DNA of 54,004 bases from CAYOMP01 sp964405075 (GTDB lineage Bacteria > Bacillota > Clostridia > Lachnospirales > Lachnospiraceae): the NCBI GenBank assembly GCA_964405075.1, contig CAYOMP010000003.1, positions 1-54,004 of the forward strand. Direction: 5' to 3'. How positions within the stretch are numbered: the first letter of the stretch is position 1; each line of letters starts with the position of its first letter. Made by a program: the position numbers and the translations under genes. The notes under the pieces were generated by a model. It made no database searches. It saw only the letters and a list, made by a program, of their open reading frames with translations, and had not been told where the DNA came from. Positions 18,412-27,010 of this stretch are shown here, piece by piece.

Positions 18412-18690
18412 TTACATTTGCTGATACGAATTAAGCTGGCGAACGCGCTCCAGCAAAAATTTGTATTGCTTATTAATTGCATTTAGCTCATAAATACTAC
18501 TATCAATTAAATCTGGTTCAACTACATTTTCAAAATTAGAATAGGCATGTTCCAGGGCGATTTTAGTTTTGTTTAATTCGTTTATAATTTCAGTTCTTTC
18601 TTGCTGATGACGTATGGTTTCATTGCGCTTATTTTCTACGTTCTTGTGAAAAAAAGCGAGAAAATTTTTACTCAAATGTTTACACCTCAC
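18412..18690 (-). CDS. DUF2508 (YaaL-like) protein
   Basis: The small basic and helical product carries the DUF2508 signature: LNKTKIALEHAYSNFENV, then VEPDLIDSSIYELNA and QYKFLLERVRQL. The family is widespread in Firmicutes (Bacillus YaaL, near recR) and has no known function. The GTG at 18690 has an AAGGAAG site at short spacing. A TTG at 18675 has a better GAGGTG site 7 bases away and may be the true start, giving 87 residues. There are no membrane segments. The gene is alone on this strand, opposite the flagellar and Tad operons. Confidence 0.75.
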   Translation of the reverse strand: MRCKHLSKNFLAFFHKNVENKRNETIRHQQERTEIINELNKTKIALEHAYSNFENVVEPDLIDSSIYELNAINKQYKFLLERVRQLNSYQQM

Positions 18691-18756
18691 ATATCTTCCT
18701 TTTTTTACTAGTATAGTCAGGAAAAATATTTTTATTCTAAAATTTTAAATTTGGTG

Positions 18757-18785
18757 TGGACAAATCGAGAAAAATGATATATACT
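18757..18785 (+). promoter_or_regulatory. Sigma-A promoter of the Tad pilus operon
   Basis: TGGACA at 18757-18762 and TATACT at 18780-18785 are separated by exactly 17 bases. The start codon of the first tad gene is about 105 bases downstream. This leader includes a small ACTTG/CAAGT hairpin and no obvious operator. Confidence 0.7.
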
Positions 18786-18889
18786 TAACATCACTTGAGA
18801 CAAGTCTTATAGTTCAAAGCCTTAGGGCAATCTTTTTAATCGATAAATTCATTTTTTATCCAACAAAAGTAAAATTTAATAGAAATGGA

Positions 18890-19399
18890 GTGATTATTAG
18901 GAGTACGTTAATTTTATTTATATTGCTTCTGGTAGCAACGATTCAGGACGTTTTTACAGGTAAGGTTAGTAATAAAATTATTCTAACAGGGGTATTATCA
19001 GGGATAACTCTAAACTGTATTGAGTCAGGAGAAAAGGGCGTTGTTTTAGCAATATTAGGGATGATAGTGCCGGTAGCTATTCTTTTTTGGTTATTTTTGA
19101 TAAAAGGATTAGGTGCGGGAGATATTAAGCTTTTTGCAGTAATGGGTTCTTTTTTGGGAGCTAAATTAATATTGATTTTAATTGTAATTTCATTGTGCAT
19201 TGGAGCTGTTTTAGGAATTACTAAAATGGTAGCCAATGGTCATATTTTCACATGTGTGAGATCTGCGTTATATTACGTTACAGATTCTATAAGAGAACAA
19301 ACTCTTAGTCCGTGTATTAGAACAAAGACTAATACAATTCACTTTACGATTCCGATTTTAATAAGTTTTTTAATTTATATGGGGGTGATAATGTTATGA
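18890..19399 (+). CDS. tadV: Prepilin peptidase, TadV/CpaA-like (A24 family)
   Basis: The 169-residue polytopic protein has the two catalytic aspartates of A24 peptidases: one in ATIQDVFTGKVSN after the first helix, and the GxGD motif in GLGAGDIKLFAVMGSFLG. It cleaves the leader of Flp-type pilins at the cytoplasmic face and is the short, methylase-less form typical of Tad systems. It opens the pilus operon and overlaps the next gene by 4 bases. The start codon is uncertain: I use the GTG at 18890, but its Shine-Dalgarno is too close. Confidence 0.85.
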   Translation: MIIRSTLILFILLLVATIQDVFTGKVSNKIILTGVLSGITLNCIESGEKGVVLAILGMIVPVAILFWLFLIKGLGAGDIKLFAVMGSFLGAKLILILIVISLCIGAVLGITKMVANGHIFTCVRSALYYVTDSIREQTLSPCIRTKTNTIHFTIPILISFLIYMGVIML

Positions 19400-20397
19400 G
19401 AAATAGAGTTATGGCTATATGCGATAACGATGTAAGCTTTGCGTATTCTTTTTGTAATTTTGTAAATGAAAATCCCGGAGGATACTTCTTTTCAGAAGTA
19501 TTTACAGAGGTAGAGCTACTAGCTGATTATGTTAATGAAAAAAGAATAGACATTATTATGGTTGCAGAGGAATTAATCAATAGGCTTCCAGATAAAAAAA
19601 TGAAAAATGTAATAATTCTAACTAAGAAAAAAGAAGTATCCAGAGATTTAGGAGACAATATTATATATAAATATCAGTCTGCAAAACAGATTCTAAAGGA
19701 GGTAATGAACATATATGGAAATTTATCAGAGTCAAAAATAAAAGTGGTAAATAAAAAATGTCAAATAATCGGAATATACTCGCCAATAAAGAGAATTTAT
19801 AAAACATCATTTGCTCTGACATTAGGTCAAATAATGGCACAGAATTCCAGATGTTTATACATTAATACAGAGAATTATTCGGGATTTGAGGATTTGCTAA
19901 ATAAGGAGTACAAAAATGATTTGTCTGATGTGATGTATTATTTGAGACAGGAAAATGTTAATTTTGCTGCTAAACTAGAAGGAATTGTAAATTCAGTAAA
20001 TGGCTTGAATTACATACCGCCTGTTTCATCAATAGGGAGTTTGAGAGAGGTAAAGGAAAATGAATGGGAACATTTATTGGAAGAACTTCGTACAAGCAGT
20101 ATATATGAAAATGTAATTATTGATTTTGATGATAATGTTAATGGTTTAATTAATATATTAAATGAATGTGATAAGGTTTATATGCCTGTTAGAGATGACT
20201 ATATTTCCAAATCAAAAATATATCAGTTTGAAAAAAATATTGAAATCCTTGGAAACAAAGATATGAACAGCATTATTGAGAAAATAGAAATACCTGATTT
20301 GATGGATATGGGAACAAAGGAAAGCTACATACATGAGTTAACATGGGGTGAGTTAGGGAAATTTACCAGGGGGTTGTTAAGTGAAAGCCGAGGATAG
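19396..20397 (+). CDS. tadZ: TadZ/CpaE-like pilus localisation protein
   Basis: The 333-residue soluble protein has an N-terminal receiver-like domain (about 1-110) without a clear phospho-acceptor pattern. A MinD/ParA-like domain follows from about residue 122 (CQIIGIYSPIKRIYKTSF). The normal deviant Walker A (KGGxGKT) is degenerate: only the KTS remains recognisable. Other strands (CLYINTENYSG, ENVIIDFDD) match the MinD fold. TadZ directs the pilus machine to its cell position. It overlaps tadV by 4 bases and tadA by 17 bases, indicating translational coupling. Nucleotide binding is doubtful. TadZ proteins elsewhere also vary at this motif. Confidence 0.8.
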   Translation: MRNRVMAICDNDVSFAYSFCNFVNENPGGYFFSEVFTEVELLADYVNEKRIDIIMVAEELINRLPDKKMKNVIILTKKKEVSRDLGDNIIYKYQSAKQILKEVMNIYGNLSESKIKVVNKKCQIIGIYSPIKRIYKTSFALTLGQIMAQNSRCLYINTENYSGFEDLLNKEYKNDLSDVMYYLRQENVNFAAKLEGIVNSVNGLNYIPPVSSIGSLREVKENEWEHLLEELRTSSIYENVIIDFDDNVNGLINILNECDKVYMPVRDDYISKSKIYQFEKNIEILGNKDMNSIIEKIEIPDLMDMGTKESYIHELTWGELGKFTRGLLSESRG

Positions 20398-21598
20398 ATT
20401 TATTGAAATTAGAAATTCTGTAATGAAGCAAATGGACCTAACCCATGAAACCACAGATGAAATTATACTGGATATTATTGATGAGAAGATTATTGAATAT
20501 TCGAAAACGGTTCCTATGGGGTTGAATGCCAGAGAGCAGCTTAGACTGGAAATTTTTAATTCTTTAAGAAAATTAGATGTTTTACAGGAACTAGTGGATG
20601 ATGATTCAGTAACAGAGATTATGGTTAATGGTATGGAGGCAATATTCATAGAAAAAAGGGGGCATTTATATAAATGGGATAAAAATTTTTCAAATAGGCA
20701 AAAGCTGGAGGATGTAATACAGCAGATTGTAGCTAAATCCAATAGAACTGTAAATGAGGCAAGTCCCATAGTAGATGCAAGATTAGAAAATGGTGCCAGA
20801 GTAAATGTGGTGTTAGCACCGGTAGCAATAAATGGTCCCATAATAACCATAAGACGTTTTCCGGATAATCCAATAGGGATAGAAGAATTAATAGAATGGG
20901 AATCTATTACCCCCGAAGTTGCTGAGTTCTTAAGAAAATTAGTAATTGCAGGATACAACATTTTTATTAGTGGCGGTACTGGTTCAGGAAAAACAACATT
21001 TTTAAATGCTTTATCAAGTTTTATTCCTAGTGATGAGCGAATAATAACCATAGAGGATTCAGCGGAATTACAAATTAGAGGGATTCCCAATCTTGTAAAA
21101 ATGGAAACAAGAAATGCCAATGTAGAAGGCTGTAATCCTATTACTATAAGGGATTTAATAAAGTCTGCATTAAGAATGAGACCGGATAGGATAATTGTAG
21201 GAGAAGTAAGAGGCAGTGAGGCAATAGATATGATAAGTGCTTTAAATACAGGGCACGACGGCAGTTTAAGTACAGGACATGCCAATAGTGCTAAGGATAT
21301 GCTGTCCAGACTGGAGACAATGATTCTTATGGGAATGGATATTCCACTGATGGCAGTTCGGAGGCAATTAGCCTCTGGAATAGATATAATAGTACATTTA
21401 GGCAGACTTAGAGATAAATCACGTAAGGTACTGGAGATATCGGAGATAGTTGGATTTGTAGATGGAGAAATTCAGCTGAGAAAACTATTTGAATTTGAAG
21501 AAAGTGAGGAGATAGATGGAAAGGTAAAGGGGCAATTGATTGCTAAGAATCCACTTTTGCATAAAGAAAAATTAATGGGAGCAGGAATAGATGATTGA
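20381..21598 (+). CDS. tadA: TadA/CpaF pilus assembly ATPase
   Basis: The 405-residue secretion ATPase starts at a GTG inside the end of tadZ. It shows Walker A GGTGSGKTTF (about residue 200), the Asp-box IITIEDSAELQ, Walker B RIIVGEVRGSEA and the His-box TGHDGSLSTGHANSA. The N-terminal domain has the CpaF pattern DDDSVTEIMVNG and SPIVDARLENGARVN. It forms a hexamer at the cytoplasmic face and powers pilus extension. The membrane platform proteins TadB and TadC are encoded immediately downstream. All key residues are present. Confidence 0.96.
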   Translation: MKAEDRFIEIRNSVMKQMDLTHETTDEIILDIIDEKIIEYSKTVPMGLNAREQLRLEIFNSLRKLDVLQELVDDDSVTEIMVNGMEAIFIEKRGHLYKWDKNFSNRQKLEDVIQQIVAKSNRTVNEASPIVDARLENGARVNVVLAPVAINGPIITIRRFPDNPIGIEELIEWESITPEVAEFLRKLVIAGYNIFISGGTGSGKTTFLNALSSFIPSDERIITIEDSAELQIRGIPNLVKMETRNANVEGCNPITIRDLIKSALRMRPDRIIVGEVRGSEAIDMISALNTGHDGSLSTGHANSAKDMLSRLETMILMGMDIPLMAVRRQLASGIDIIVHLGRLRDKSRKVLEISEIVGFVDGEIQLRKLFEFEESEEIDGKVKGQLIAKNPLLHKEKLMGAGIDD

Positions 21599-22331
21599 CT
21601 ATAAAAAATATGAATTAAAAACAACGGAATTAATACTTTGTGTGGCGCAGTGGATCATTCTGGTATTAATTATTGGTAAGGTATTTTATAATTCTTTCTT
21701 TGCATCAATATTATTATTTGCAGGTTTCCCATTATTTCTCAAAGCGCAAAAAGAAGAATTAGCACTAAAACGAAAGCGGCAATTAAACCTTCAGTTTAAG
21801 GAGGCTATAAAATCAGTAGCTTCAGCATTAACAGCAGGATATTCTATTGAGAATAGTTTTATAGAAGCCTACAAGGACTTAAGATTTATATATGATGATG
21901 ATGCCATAATAGTCAGGGAGTTTGATTCATTAGTTAGAGGGCTGGAAGTAAATATAACACTAGAGAGCCTGATTAATAGTTTAGCCAAAAGAAGTGAAGA
22001 TGAGGATATATGTCTGTTTTCAGAGGTGTTTTCAACAGCTAAGAGATTTGGTGGAGACATTATTGGAATTATAAAAATGACAGCAGATAATATTAGTGGA
22101 AAAATTGAGGTAAAAAGAGAAATAGAGGTGGCAATTGCTGCCAAACAATTTGAACAGAAAATAATGAATATTATACCTATTTTTATAATTGCTTATGTGA
22201 GACTTTCTTCACCAGGATTTTTTGATATTATGTATGGAAATATAAAAGGAATAATACTGATGACGATATGTTTAGTTATTTATATTGTAGCATATGTAGC
22301 TGGAAAGAAAATAATTAATATAGAGGTGTAA
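21591..22331 (+). CDS. tadB: TadB-like type II secretion F-domain membrane protein
   Basis: The 246-residue protein starts 8 bases inside tadA. Two N-terminal helices (about residues 14-45) precede a cytoplasmic T2SSF domain of about 110 residues with AIKSVASALTAGYSIENSF and FSTAKRFGGDIIGIIKM. Two C-terminal helices end the protein. It is the inner-membrane platform that couples TadA to the growing pilus. It pairs with the TadC-like protein encoded next. Confidence 0.9.
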   Translation: MIDYKKYELKTTELILCVAQWIILVLIIGKVFYNSFFASILLFAGFPLFLKAQKEELALKRKRQLNLQFKEAIKSVASALTAGYSIENSFIEAYKDLRFIYDDDAIIVREFDSLVRGLEVNITLESLINSLAKRSEDEDICLFSEVFSTAKRFGGDIIGIIKMTADNISGKIEVKREIEVAIAAKQFEQKIMNIIPIFIIAYVRLSSPGFFDIMYGNIKGIILMTICLVIYIVAYVAGKKIINIEV

Positions 22332-22332
22332 T

Positions 22333-23787
22333 ATGATTGTAGGAATTATTTGCATAATTTTAATTTCTGTATTGATGTATATATCCAGAAAGGAGGAATG
22401 TGAATGTAATGATAAATATTTAAGAGTCTTTTATAGGTGTGCTTCTTATATATACCACTCTATATACAAATCAAGATTCAAAAAAAGAAAAAATCTTAAA
22501 AGCGATAATCTAAATACAAGTCTTCAAGCCTTGAATCCAGGTAAATCTCAGGAAAACTGTAAAAAGGAATATTATGTAAAGAAAATAGCCTATGTATTAA
22601 TGACTATTGGAGTTAGTTCTATACTGGCTATAATTGTGTGGATATCAAGTATTGGTAATGAAAAAATTGAAAATGGCATTTATATAGACCGAAGGGATTA
22701 CGGCGAGGGTACTTCCCAAAAGGAAGTAGTGGCCACTATTGAGGATTCATCAAGACAGCAACTTACTGTTGATATTTCCGAGAGAAAATATAGTGAAGAA
22801 GAAATAAATAATATATTTGATGAAATTGAAAGTAAACTGCCTGATGGTATTCTGGGAAATAATATAGATTTAGAACACATTATTTACGAACTGAATTTGC
22901 CAAAAACCTCTAGTAATTACCCTGTAGAAATTCAATGGTTCAGTAAAAAGAGTAAAGTTATAAACAGTGACGGTATTGTTATGAATGAGGATTTAATATC
23001 GGCTGTTGATGTGGAGCTTAGAGCGACCTTAATCTACGAGGAATACGAAAGAGAATGCTATTTAATAGTAAGGGTGTTGCCAAGAGAGTTTTCCCAGGAA
23101 CAAAAGATAAAAAGGGATATTTTGACGGAAATTGAAAGGATTAATCAGGGAAGAGAGACGGAAAAAAATGTAATACTGCCCACTGAAATAAATGGTAAAA
23201 ATATCCTATGGAAATATAAAAAGGAATCAAAGGATGTAGTGCTAATTATATTAGGAATATTAGCAGGGATTATTATATATTTCGGTAAGGACAAAGAAGT
23301 GGAAAGTGAAGTTAAAAAGAGAGAAAAAGAGTTGTTGATGGATTATCCGGAAATAGTAAGTAAATTAACTTTATTATTAGGTGCCGGAATGACCATGCGA
23401 GGTGCATGGGAAAAAATAGTACGGGATTACATAAATAAAAAGCAAGGTAATGATAATTTAAAAAGATATGCTTATGAAGAAATGGTAGTAACATATTATG
23501 AAATTCAAAATGGAGTATCTGAAATAAAAGCCTATGAAAAATTTGGAAAAAGATGTTGTAATCAAAGATATTTGAAGATGTCAGCTATTATTACACAGAA
23601 TTTGAAGAAAGGTTCTAAAGGTTTAAGTAATATGCTTCAAATAGAAAGTAATGCTGCCTACGAAGATAGAAAAGCCTTTGCAAAAATAGCCGGAGAAGAG
23701 GCCGGAACAAAGCTTATGGGACCAATGGGCTTAATGTTGGTGGTAGTAATGATTTTAATAATTGTACCAGCAGTAAGTACATTTTAA
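22333..23787 (+). CDS. tadC: TadC-like platform protein with extracytoplasmic insertion
   Basis: This 484-residue protein is much longer than typical TadC (about 300). After a short basic N-terminus, a helix at about 85-107 leads into an external region of about 195 residues. A second helix follows at 302-317 (VVLIILGILAGIIIYF), then the cytoplasmic T2SSF domain (LLMDYPEIVSKLTLLLGAGMT, RCCNQRYLKMSAIITQNLKKG) and a C-terminal helix. Within the insertion, residues about 186-250 (YPVEIQWFSKKSKVINSDG, then VELRATLIYEEYERECYLIV) look like an atrophied bacterial Ig-like domain. The T2SSF core supports the TadC call; the Ig-like reading is inference. It starts 1 base after tadB. Confidence 0.82.
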   Translation: MIVGIICIILISVLMYISRKEECECNDKYLRVFYRCASYIYHSIYKSRFKKRKNLKSDNLNTSLQALNPGKSQENCKKEYYVKKIAYVLMTIGVSSILAIIVWISSIGNEKIENGIYIDRRDYGEGTSQKEVVATIEDSSRQQLTVDISERKYSEEEINNIFDEIESKLPDGILGNNIDLEHIIYELNLPKTSSNYPVEIQWFSKKSKVINSDGIVMNEDLISAVDVELRATLIYEEYERECYLIVRVLPREFSQEQKIKRDILTEIERINQGRETEKNVILPTEINGKNILWKYKKESKDVVLIILGILAGIIIYFGKDKEVESEVKKREKELLMDYPEIVSKLTLLLGAGMTMRGAWEKIVRDYINKKQGNDNLKRYAYEEMVVTYYEIQNGVSEIKAYEKFGKRCCNQRYLKMSAIITQNLKKGSKGLSNMLQIESNAAYEDRKAFAKIAGEEAGTKLMGPMGLMLVVVMILIIVPAVSTF

Positions 23788-23812
23788 TAAAAGAATAAAG
23801 GAGAAAAGACAA

Positions 23813-24004
23813 ATGAAAAAAATTATGAACAAGGTAAACAAGATTGCAAAACAATTTATTAGAGAAGAGGATGGTGTAGGAGTAGTAGAAATTATATTGA
23901 TTTTGGTAGTATTAATAGCTTTGGTAGCTTTATTTAAGGATGCTTTAATCGAATTAGTAAACGATACACTTGAAAAGATTACTACAAATGCAGGTAGAAT
24001 TTAA
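23813..24004 (+). CDS. flp: Flp-type IVb pilin
   Basis: The 63-residue prepilin has a basic leader ending in REEDG, followed by a hydrophobic helix VGVVEIILILVVLIALVAL. Cleavage after that glycine puts glutamate at mature position 5, as in Flp/type IVb pilins. Position 6 is isoleucine rather than the tyrosine common in proteobacterial Flp. A C-terminal amphipathic part of about 23 residues follows. It is the expected major pilus subunit. A GGAGAAAAG site precedes the ATG, and a structured gap of 371 bases follows the stop. Confidence 0.9.
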   Translation: MKKIMNKVNKIAKQFIREEDGVGVVEIILILVVLIALVALFKDALIELVNDTLEKITTNAGRI

Positions 24005-24375
24005 GGCATAGCTGTTTAATGTAAAAGTTGATATTATGTAACTTTTGTAATGATTTCAAGCAGAATAGATGAAGAAGTTTTATGATTTGATGCTGAATAC
24101 TGAGATTTTAGCTATGAAATAACGAAACAGCCGATTTAATGTGAGTATAACAAGTCATCAAATCATAAACACTTCTAAGAATGCATAGGAATTAGAAAAG
24201 TAAATATGTACCTTTATATGAATTCGTGTGCATTTTTCGCATAATTTATGATTTAAAAACGAAATAACATTTTGTCAAATTAATAAGATGTATTAGAACT
24301 AAATGAACAGGTGTTATTCGTCAGGTCATAAAAATTGCCAGTGACTATAAGATTAAGAAATGGATAAATAATAAG
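24005..24375 (+). other. Structured non-coding gap after the pilin gene, 371 bp
   Basis: It is the only large gap in an otherwise tightly packed operon. It holds a 7-bp hairpin just after the stop (AAAAGTT at 24023-24029, AACTTTT at 24040-24046) and a 20-bp imperfect inverted repeat (listed separately). GCTGTTTAATGT (24011-24022) and GCCGATTTAATGTG (24129-24142) look like a partial direct repeat. No credible short gene is seen, and the next ATG lacks a good ribosome binding site. Confidence 0.55.
24073..24176. repeat. Long inverted repeat between pilin gene and DUF5702 gene
   Basis: The arm at 24073-24092 and the arm at 24156-24176 are complementary over 20 positions with one bulged base, separated by 63 nt. 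The core is TTTATGATTTGATG against CATCAAATCATAAA. Neither side has a T-run. It could fold as an mRNA-stabilising or processing hairpin at the 3' end of the pilin message. Confidence 0.6.
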
Positions 24376-25989
24376 ATGTTTATTAAAACAAAATTTGAAA
24401 ATAAAGGAAATAAAAAAGAAGATAAGAAAATTGCAAAAAAAATTGGTATGAATATAGATTCTTTGGAATTTTTAAAGGGACAAATAACGGTATATCTTGC
24501 ATTAATGTTGATTCTAATATTATCACTGGTATGTACCACTATTGAAAGTGTTAGGGTAGAAGGTGCCAAATTAATGATTCAAAATATAATGCAAATGGGT
24601 GTTGAATCTATTTTTGCAGAATATAACAAAGCATTATTAGAGGAATATGATTTGTTTTTTGTAGACACAGCTTATGGAACTGACAGCGAATATGCTATGG
24701 ATAGTAGAATGTATGATTATATTGAAAAAAATTATAATATAGGAACCAATTTGTCAAGTCTTAACGGGGCATCAGTTTATAGGATTAGTTGTGAAGATTT
24801 ATCCATTGATAAGAAGGTATTAGCTACAGACGACAAAGGTGGCCCGTATTATGCTCAGGCAGTGGACTATATGAAATCTCAGATAGGGGTTAATACTTTG
24901 CTGGAGTTTTTTAATACCTATAGTAATGATGTTAAGTTAAAAATGTCAGAGTTTCAGGAAACAGAGAACCAAAAGGATGATAAACTATCAGGATTGTCAG
25001 AGGCAAAAAGTGAGTATCAAGAAGAATACGACTTGAGAGTAGAGGAAGCTGAGGAAAATAATGAAGATGTAGATATGGAGGAACCTTCTACAGAAAGTAA
25101 TCCTTTAGATGAAATTAGCAGATATATGACCATGGGAATATTAGAGCTGATATTAGGCAGTGATGTTAGTATTTCTGACAAACAAATTACCTTGGTAGAA
25201 TTACCATCCCATAGAGAATTAAAGAGGGGGAATGGTTCGTATAAAGAAGAAACATCAGTTACATCAAAGGTAATTTTTGTAGAATATTTAAAGGAAAAAT
25301 TCAAAAGTGTTATTGATTATGAGGAGAATCCGGAAGAAGAAACTACATTAGATTACCAGCTGGAATATATATATGCAGGAAAAAAATCTGATAGTAAGAA
25401 TTTAGAAGCGGTTTTATCCAAAATGCTGTTAATGCGAGAAGGCATAAACTTGGCATACTTAGTGACAGATACCGCAAAGGTTGCAAAAGCAGAAGCGTTG
25501 GCAATTGCATTAGTGGGGTATTTGGGAATTCCGGCATTTGTGGAAGGTATGAAATATGCGTTGTTAGCAGGATGGGCCTTTGTGGAAAGTGTTGTTGAAA
25601 TAAGAGGGTTAGTTGATGGAAAAAAGGTCGCTATGATAAAAAATAGTGACAATTGGAATGTTGATTTTTCAGAAATAGCTACTTTCAATGATATTGAGCT
25701 TGATGAGGTAACATCCGGTGTTGATTATTTGGACTGCTTAAGATTACTTTTTTATATGGAGGATGCAGAGCAATTTACAATTAGAAGTTTAGACATAATA
25801 GAATTAGAAATCCAAAGAAAAACTGGAAATAATAATTTTTTTGTGGATAACTGTATGATGAAATGCCGGGCATGTGGAAATTGGCATATAGATAATGTTT
25901 TTCTGAATATGGGATATAGGATTTTAGCAACTAATGGCGGATATGATGCCAGTACATCTGTGGAATACACATATATGAAAGAATATTAG
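24376..25989 (+). CDS. DUF5702 family Tad-locus protein (TadG-like)
   Basis: The 537-residue protein has a charged N-terminus and then a pilin-like helix at about 38-56, KGQITVYLALMLILILSL. This resembles TadE/TadG N-termini but lacks the glutamate at +5 (tyrosine instead). A large extracytoplasmic domain follows, with an acidic low-complexity segment near residues 225-240. A hydrophobic stretch is seen around 380-400, and a CMMKCRACGNWH cluster lies near the C-terminus. DUF5702 proteins sit in Tad operons of Lachnospiraceae and are presumed minor pilus or surface components. The ATG at 24376 has a weak ribosome binding site; the next in-frame Met lies 24 codons later. Confidence 0.8.
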   Translation: MFIKTKFENKGNKKEDKKIAKKIGMNIDSLEFLKGQITVYLALMLILILSLVCTTIESVRVEGAKLMIQNIMQMGVESIFAEYNKALLEEYDLFFVDTAYGTDSEYAMDSRMYDYIEKNYNIGTNLSSLNGASVYRISCEDLSIDKKVLATDDKGGPYYAQAVDYMKSQIGVNTLLEFFNTYSNDVKLKMSEFQETENQKDDKLSGLSEAKSEYQEEYDLRVEEAEENNEDVDMEEPSTESNPLDEISRYMTMGILELILGSDVSISDKQITLVELPSHRELKRGNGSYKEETSVTSKVIFVEYLKEKFKSVIDYEENPEEETTLDYQLEYIYAGKKSDSKNLEAVLSKMLLMREGINLAYLVTDTAKVAKAEALAIALVGYLGIPAFVEGMKYALLAGWAFVESVVEIRGLVDGKKVAMIKNSDNWNVDFSEIATFNDIELDEVTSGVDYLDCLRLLFYMEDAEQFTIRSLDIIELEIQRKTGNNNFFVDNCMMKCRACGNWHIDNVFLNMGYRILATNGGYDASTSVEYTYMKEY

Positions 25990-26043
25990 TACATAAATTT
26001 TTAAATAGTGGTATTACATAAATTGACTAATGGAAGGAGGTAA

Positions 26044-27009
26044 ATGAAAGTGTCCTTTTTTAGGAGGAAAGAAATAGAATTTAATAATATTAAAACAACC
26101 AAACAACAAATCAAATTTCACAATTTTTACAACATTTCAATAAAGAGAAAAGCAAGCTCTCTCCAAACATTTATTAATCGTTTTACCCCAAGAAAACGTA
26201 AATTTATAACTTCTAAAAAAGGGCAGTTTCATTTACCTTTGTCTAGAGGTTCTCTAACTGTGGAAACAGCAATGATTTTACCAATTTTTTTGTGGGTAAT
26301 GTGTTTTCTAATATATTTTTCAAAGGTTATTGGTATTGATAGTGCTATTAACAATGCGATATATAATGCAGGAAGGGAAATGGCTCTGTATTCATATTCC
26401 ATAGATAATCTGATAGGGGATTCGGAAATTGCAGAAATTGTAGAATATGGAATTGATAATGGCTATGTTAAACAGAGTATTAAAAGTCAATTAGGTAATG
26501 AATTTTTTGAATATGCTGATATAGAAAATGGGATAAATGGGATTAACTTAATGCTGTCACGGTATGATGAGGAGTTAATTGATATTACAGCATATTATTA
26601 CGTTAATTTGCCCTTTGGGATAATTGGTGATGATAATCGCGTGAAATTAGTATCTAAGTGCCGAGTTCGTAAATGGACTGGCTATGAATATGACGAAAAT
26701 GGCAATATAGAATTTATGGTTTATGTAACTCCAAACGGACAGGTATATCATATGACATCTACCTGCAGTCATATAGAGATTTTTACAACAAAGGTATCAA
26801 GAACTTCTGTTAAAAATATGCGAAATACCAATGGGGATAAATATACTGAATGTAGTATTTGCAAGAAGAGTACATCAGATGTGTACATTACACAGACAGG
26901 TAATAAATACCATACAGATAAGTATTGTAGTGGAATAAAAAGGACCGTGTTTAGAGTACCATTATGGTCTGTAAGGGATAAAGGACGTTGTTCGAGATGT
27001 GGAGGATAA
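26044..27009 (+). CDS. TadE-like pseudopilin with two C-terminal Cys/His modules
   Basis: A long basic N-terminus of about 68 residues ends in SRG, followed by the pilin-type helix SLTVETAMILPIFLWVMCF. Cleavage after that Gly puts Glu at +5. The remaining 230 residues end in two similar modules: VYVTPNGQVYHMTSTCSHIE with CSICKK about 45 residues on, then VYITQTGNKYHTDKYCSGIK with CSRCGG at the very end. Each has the form GxxYHxxxxC...CxxC, like small metal-binding ribbons attached to secreted nucleases and surface proteins. The ATG at 26044 is only about 3-4 bases from GGAGG, so the GTG at 26050 may be used. Pilus tip or adaptor function is inference. Confidence 0.8.
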   Translation: MKVSFFRRKEIEFNNIKTTKQQIKFHNFYNISIKRKASSLQTFINRFTPRKRKFITSKKGQFHLPLSRGSLTVETAMILPIFLWVMCFLIYFSKVIGIDSAINNAIYNAGREMALYSYSIDNLIGDSEIAEIVEYGIDNGYVKQSIKSQLGNEFFEYADIENGINGINLMLSRYDEELIDITAYYYVNLPFGIIGDDNRVKLVSKCRVRKWTGYEYDENGNIEFMVYVTPNGQVYHMTSTCSHIEIFTTKVSRTSVKNMRNTNGDKYTECSICKKSTSDVYITQTGNKYHTDKYCSGIKRTVFRVPLWSVRDKGRCSRCGG

Positions 27010-27010
27010 A

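Noticed and set aside
20377..21285. 302-residue open frame on the minus strand opposite tadA
   Set aside because: It is a serine/leucine-rich mirror of the conserved TadA frame, with no ribosome binding site and no recognisable domain.
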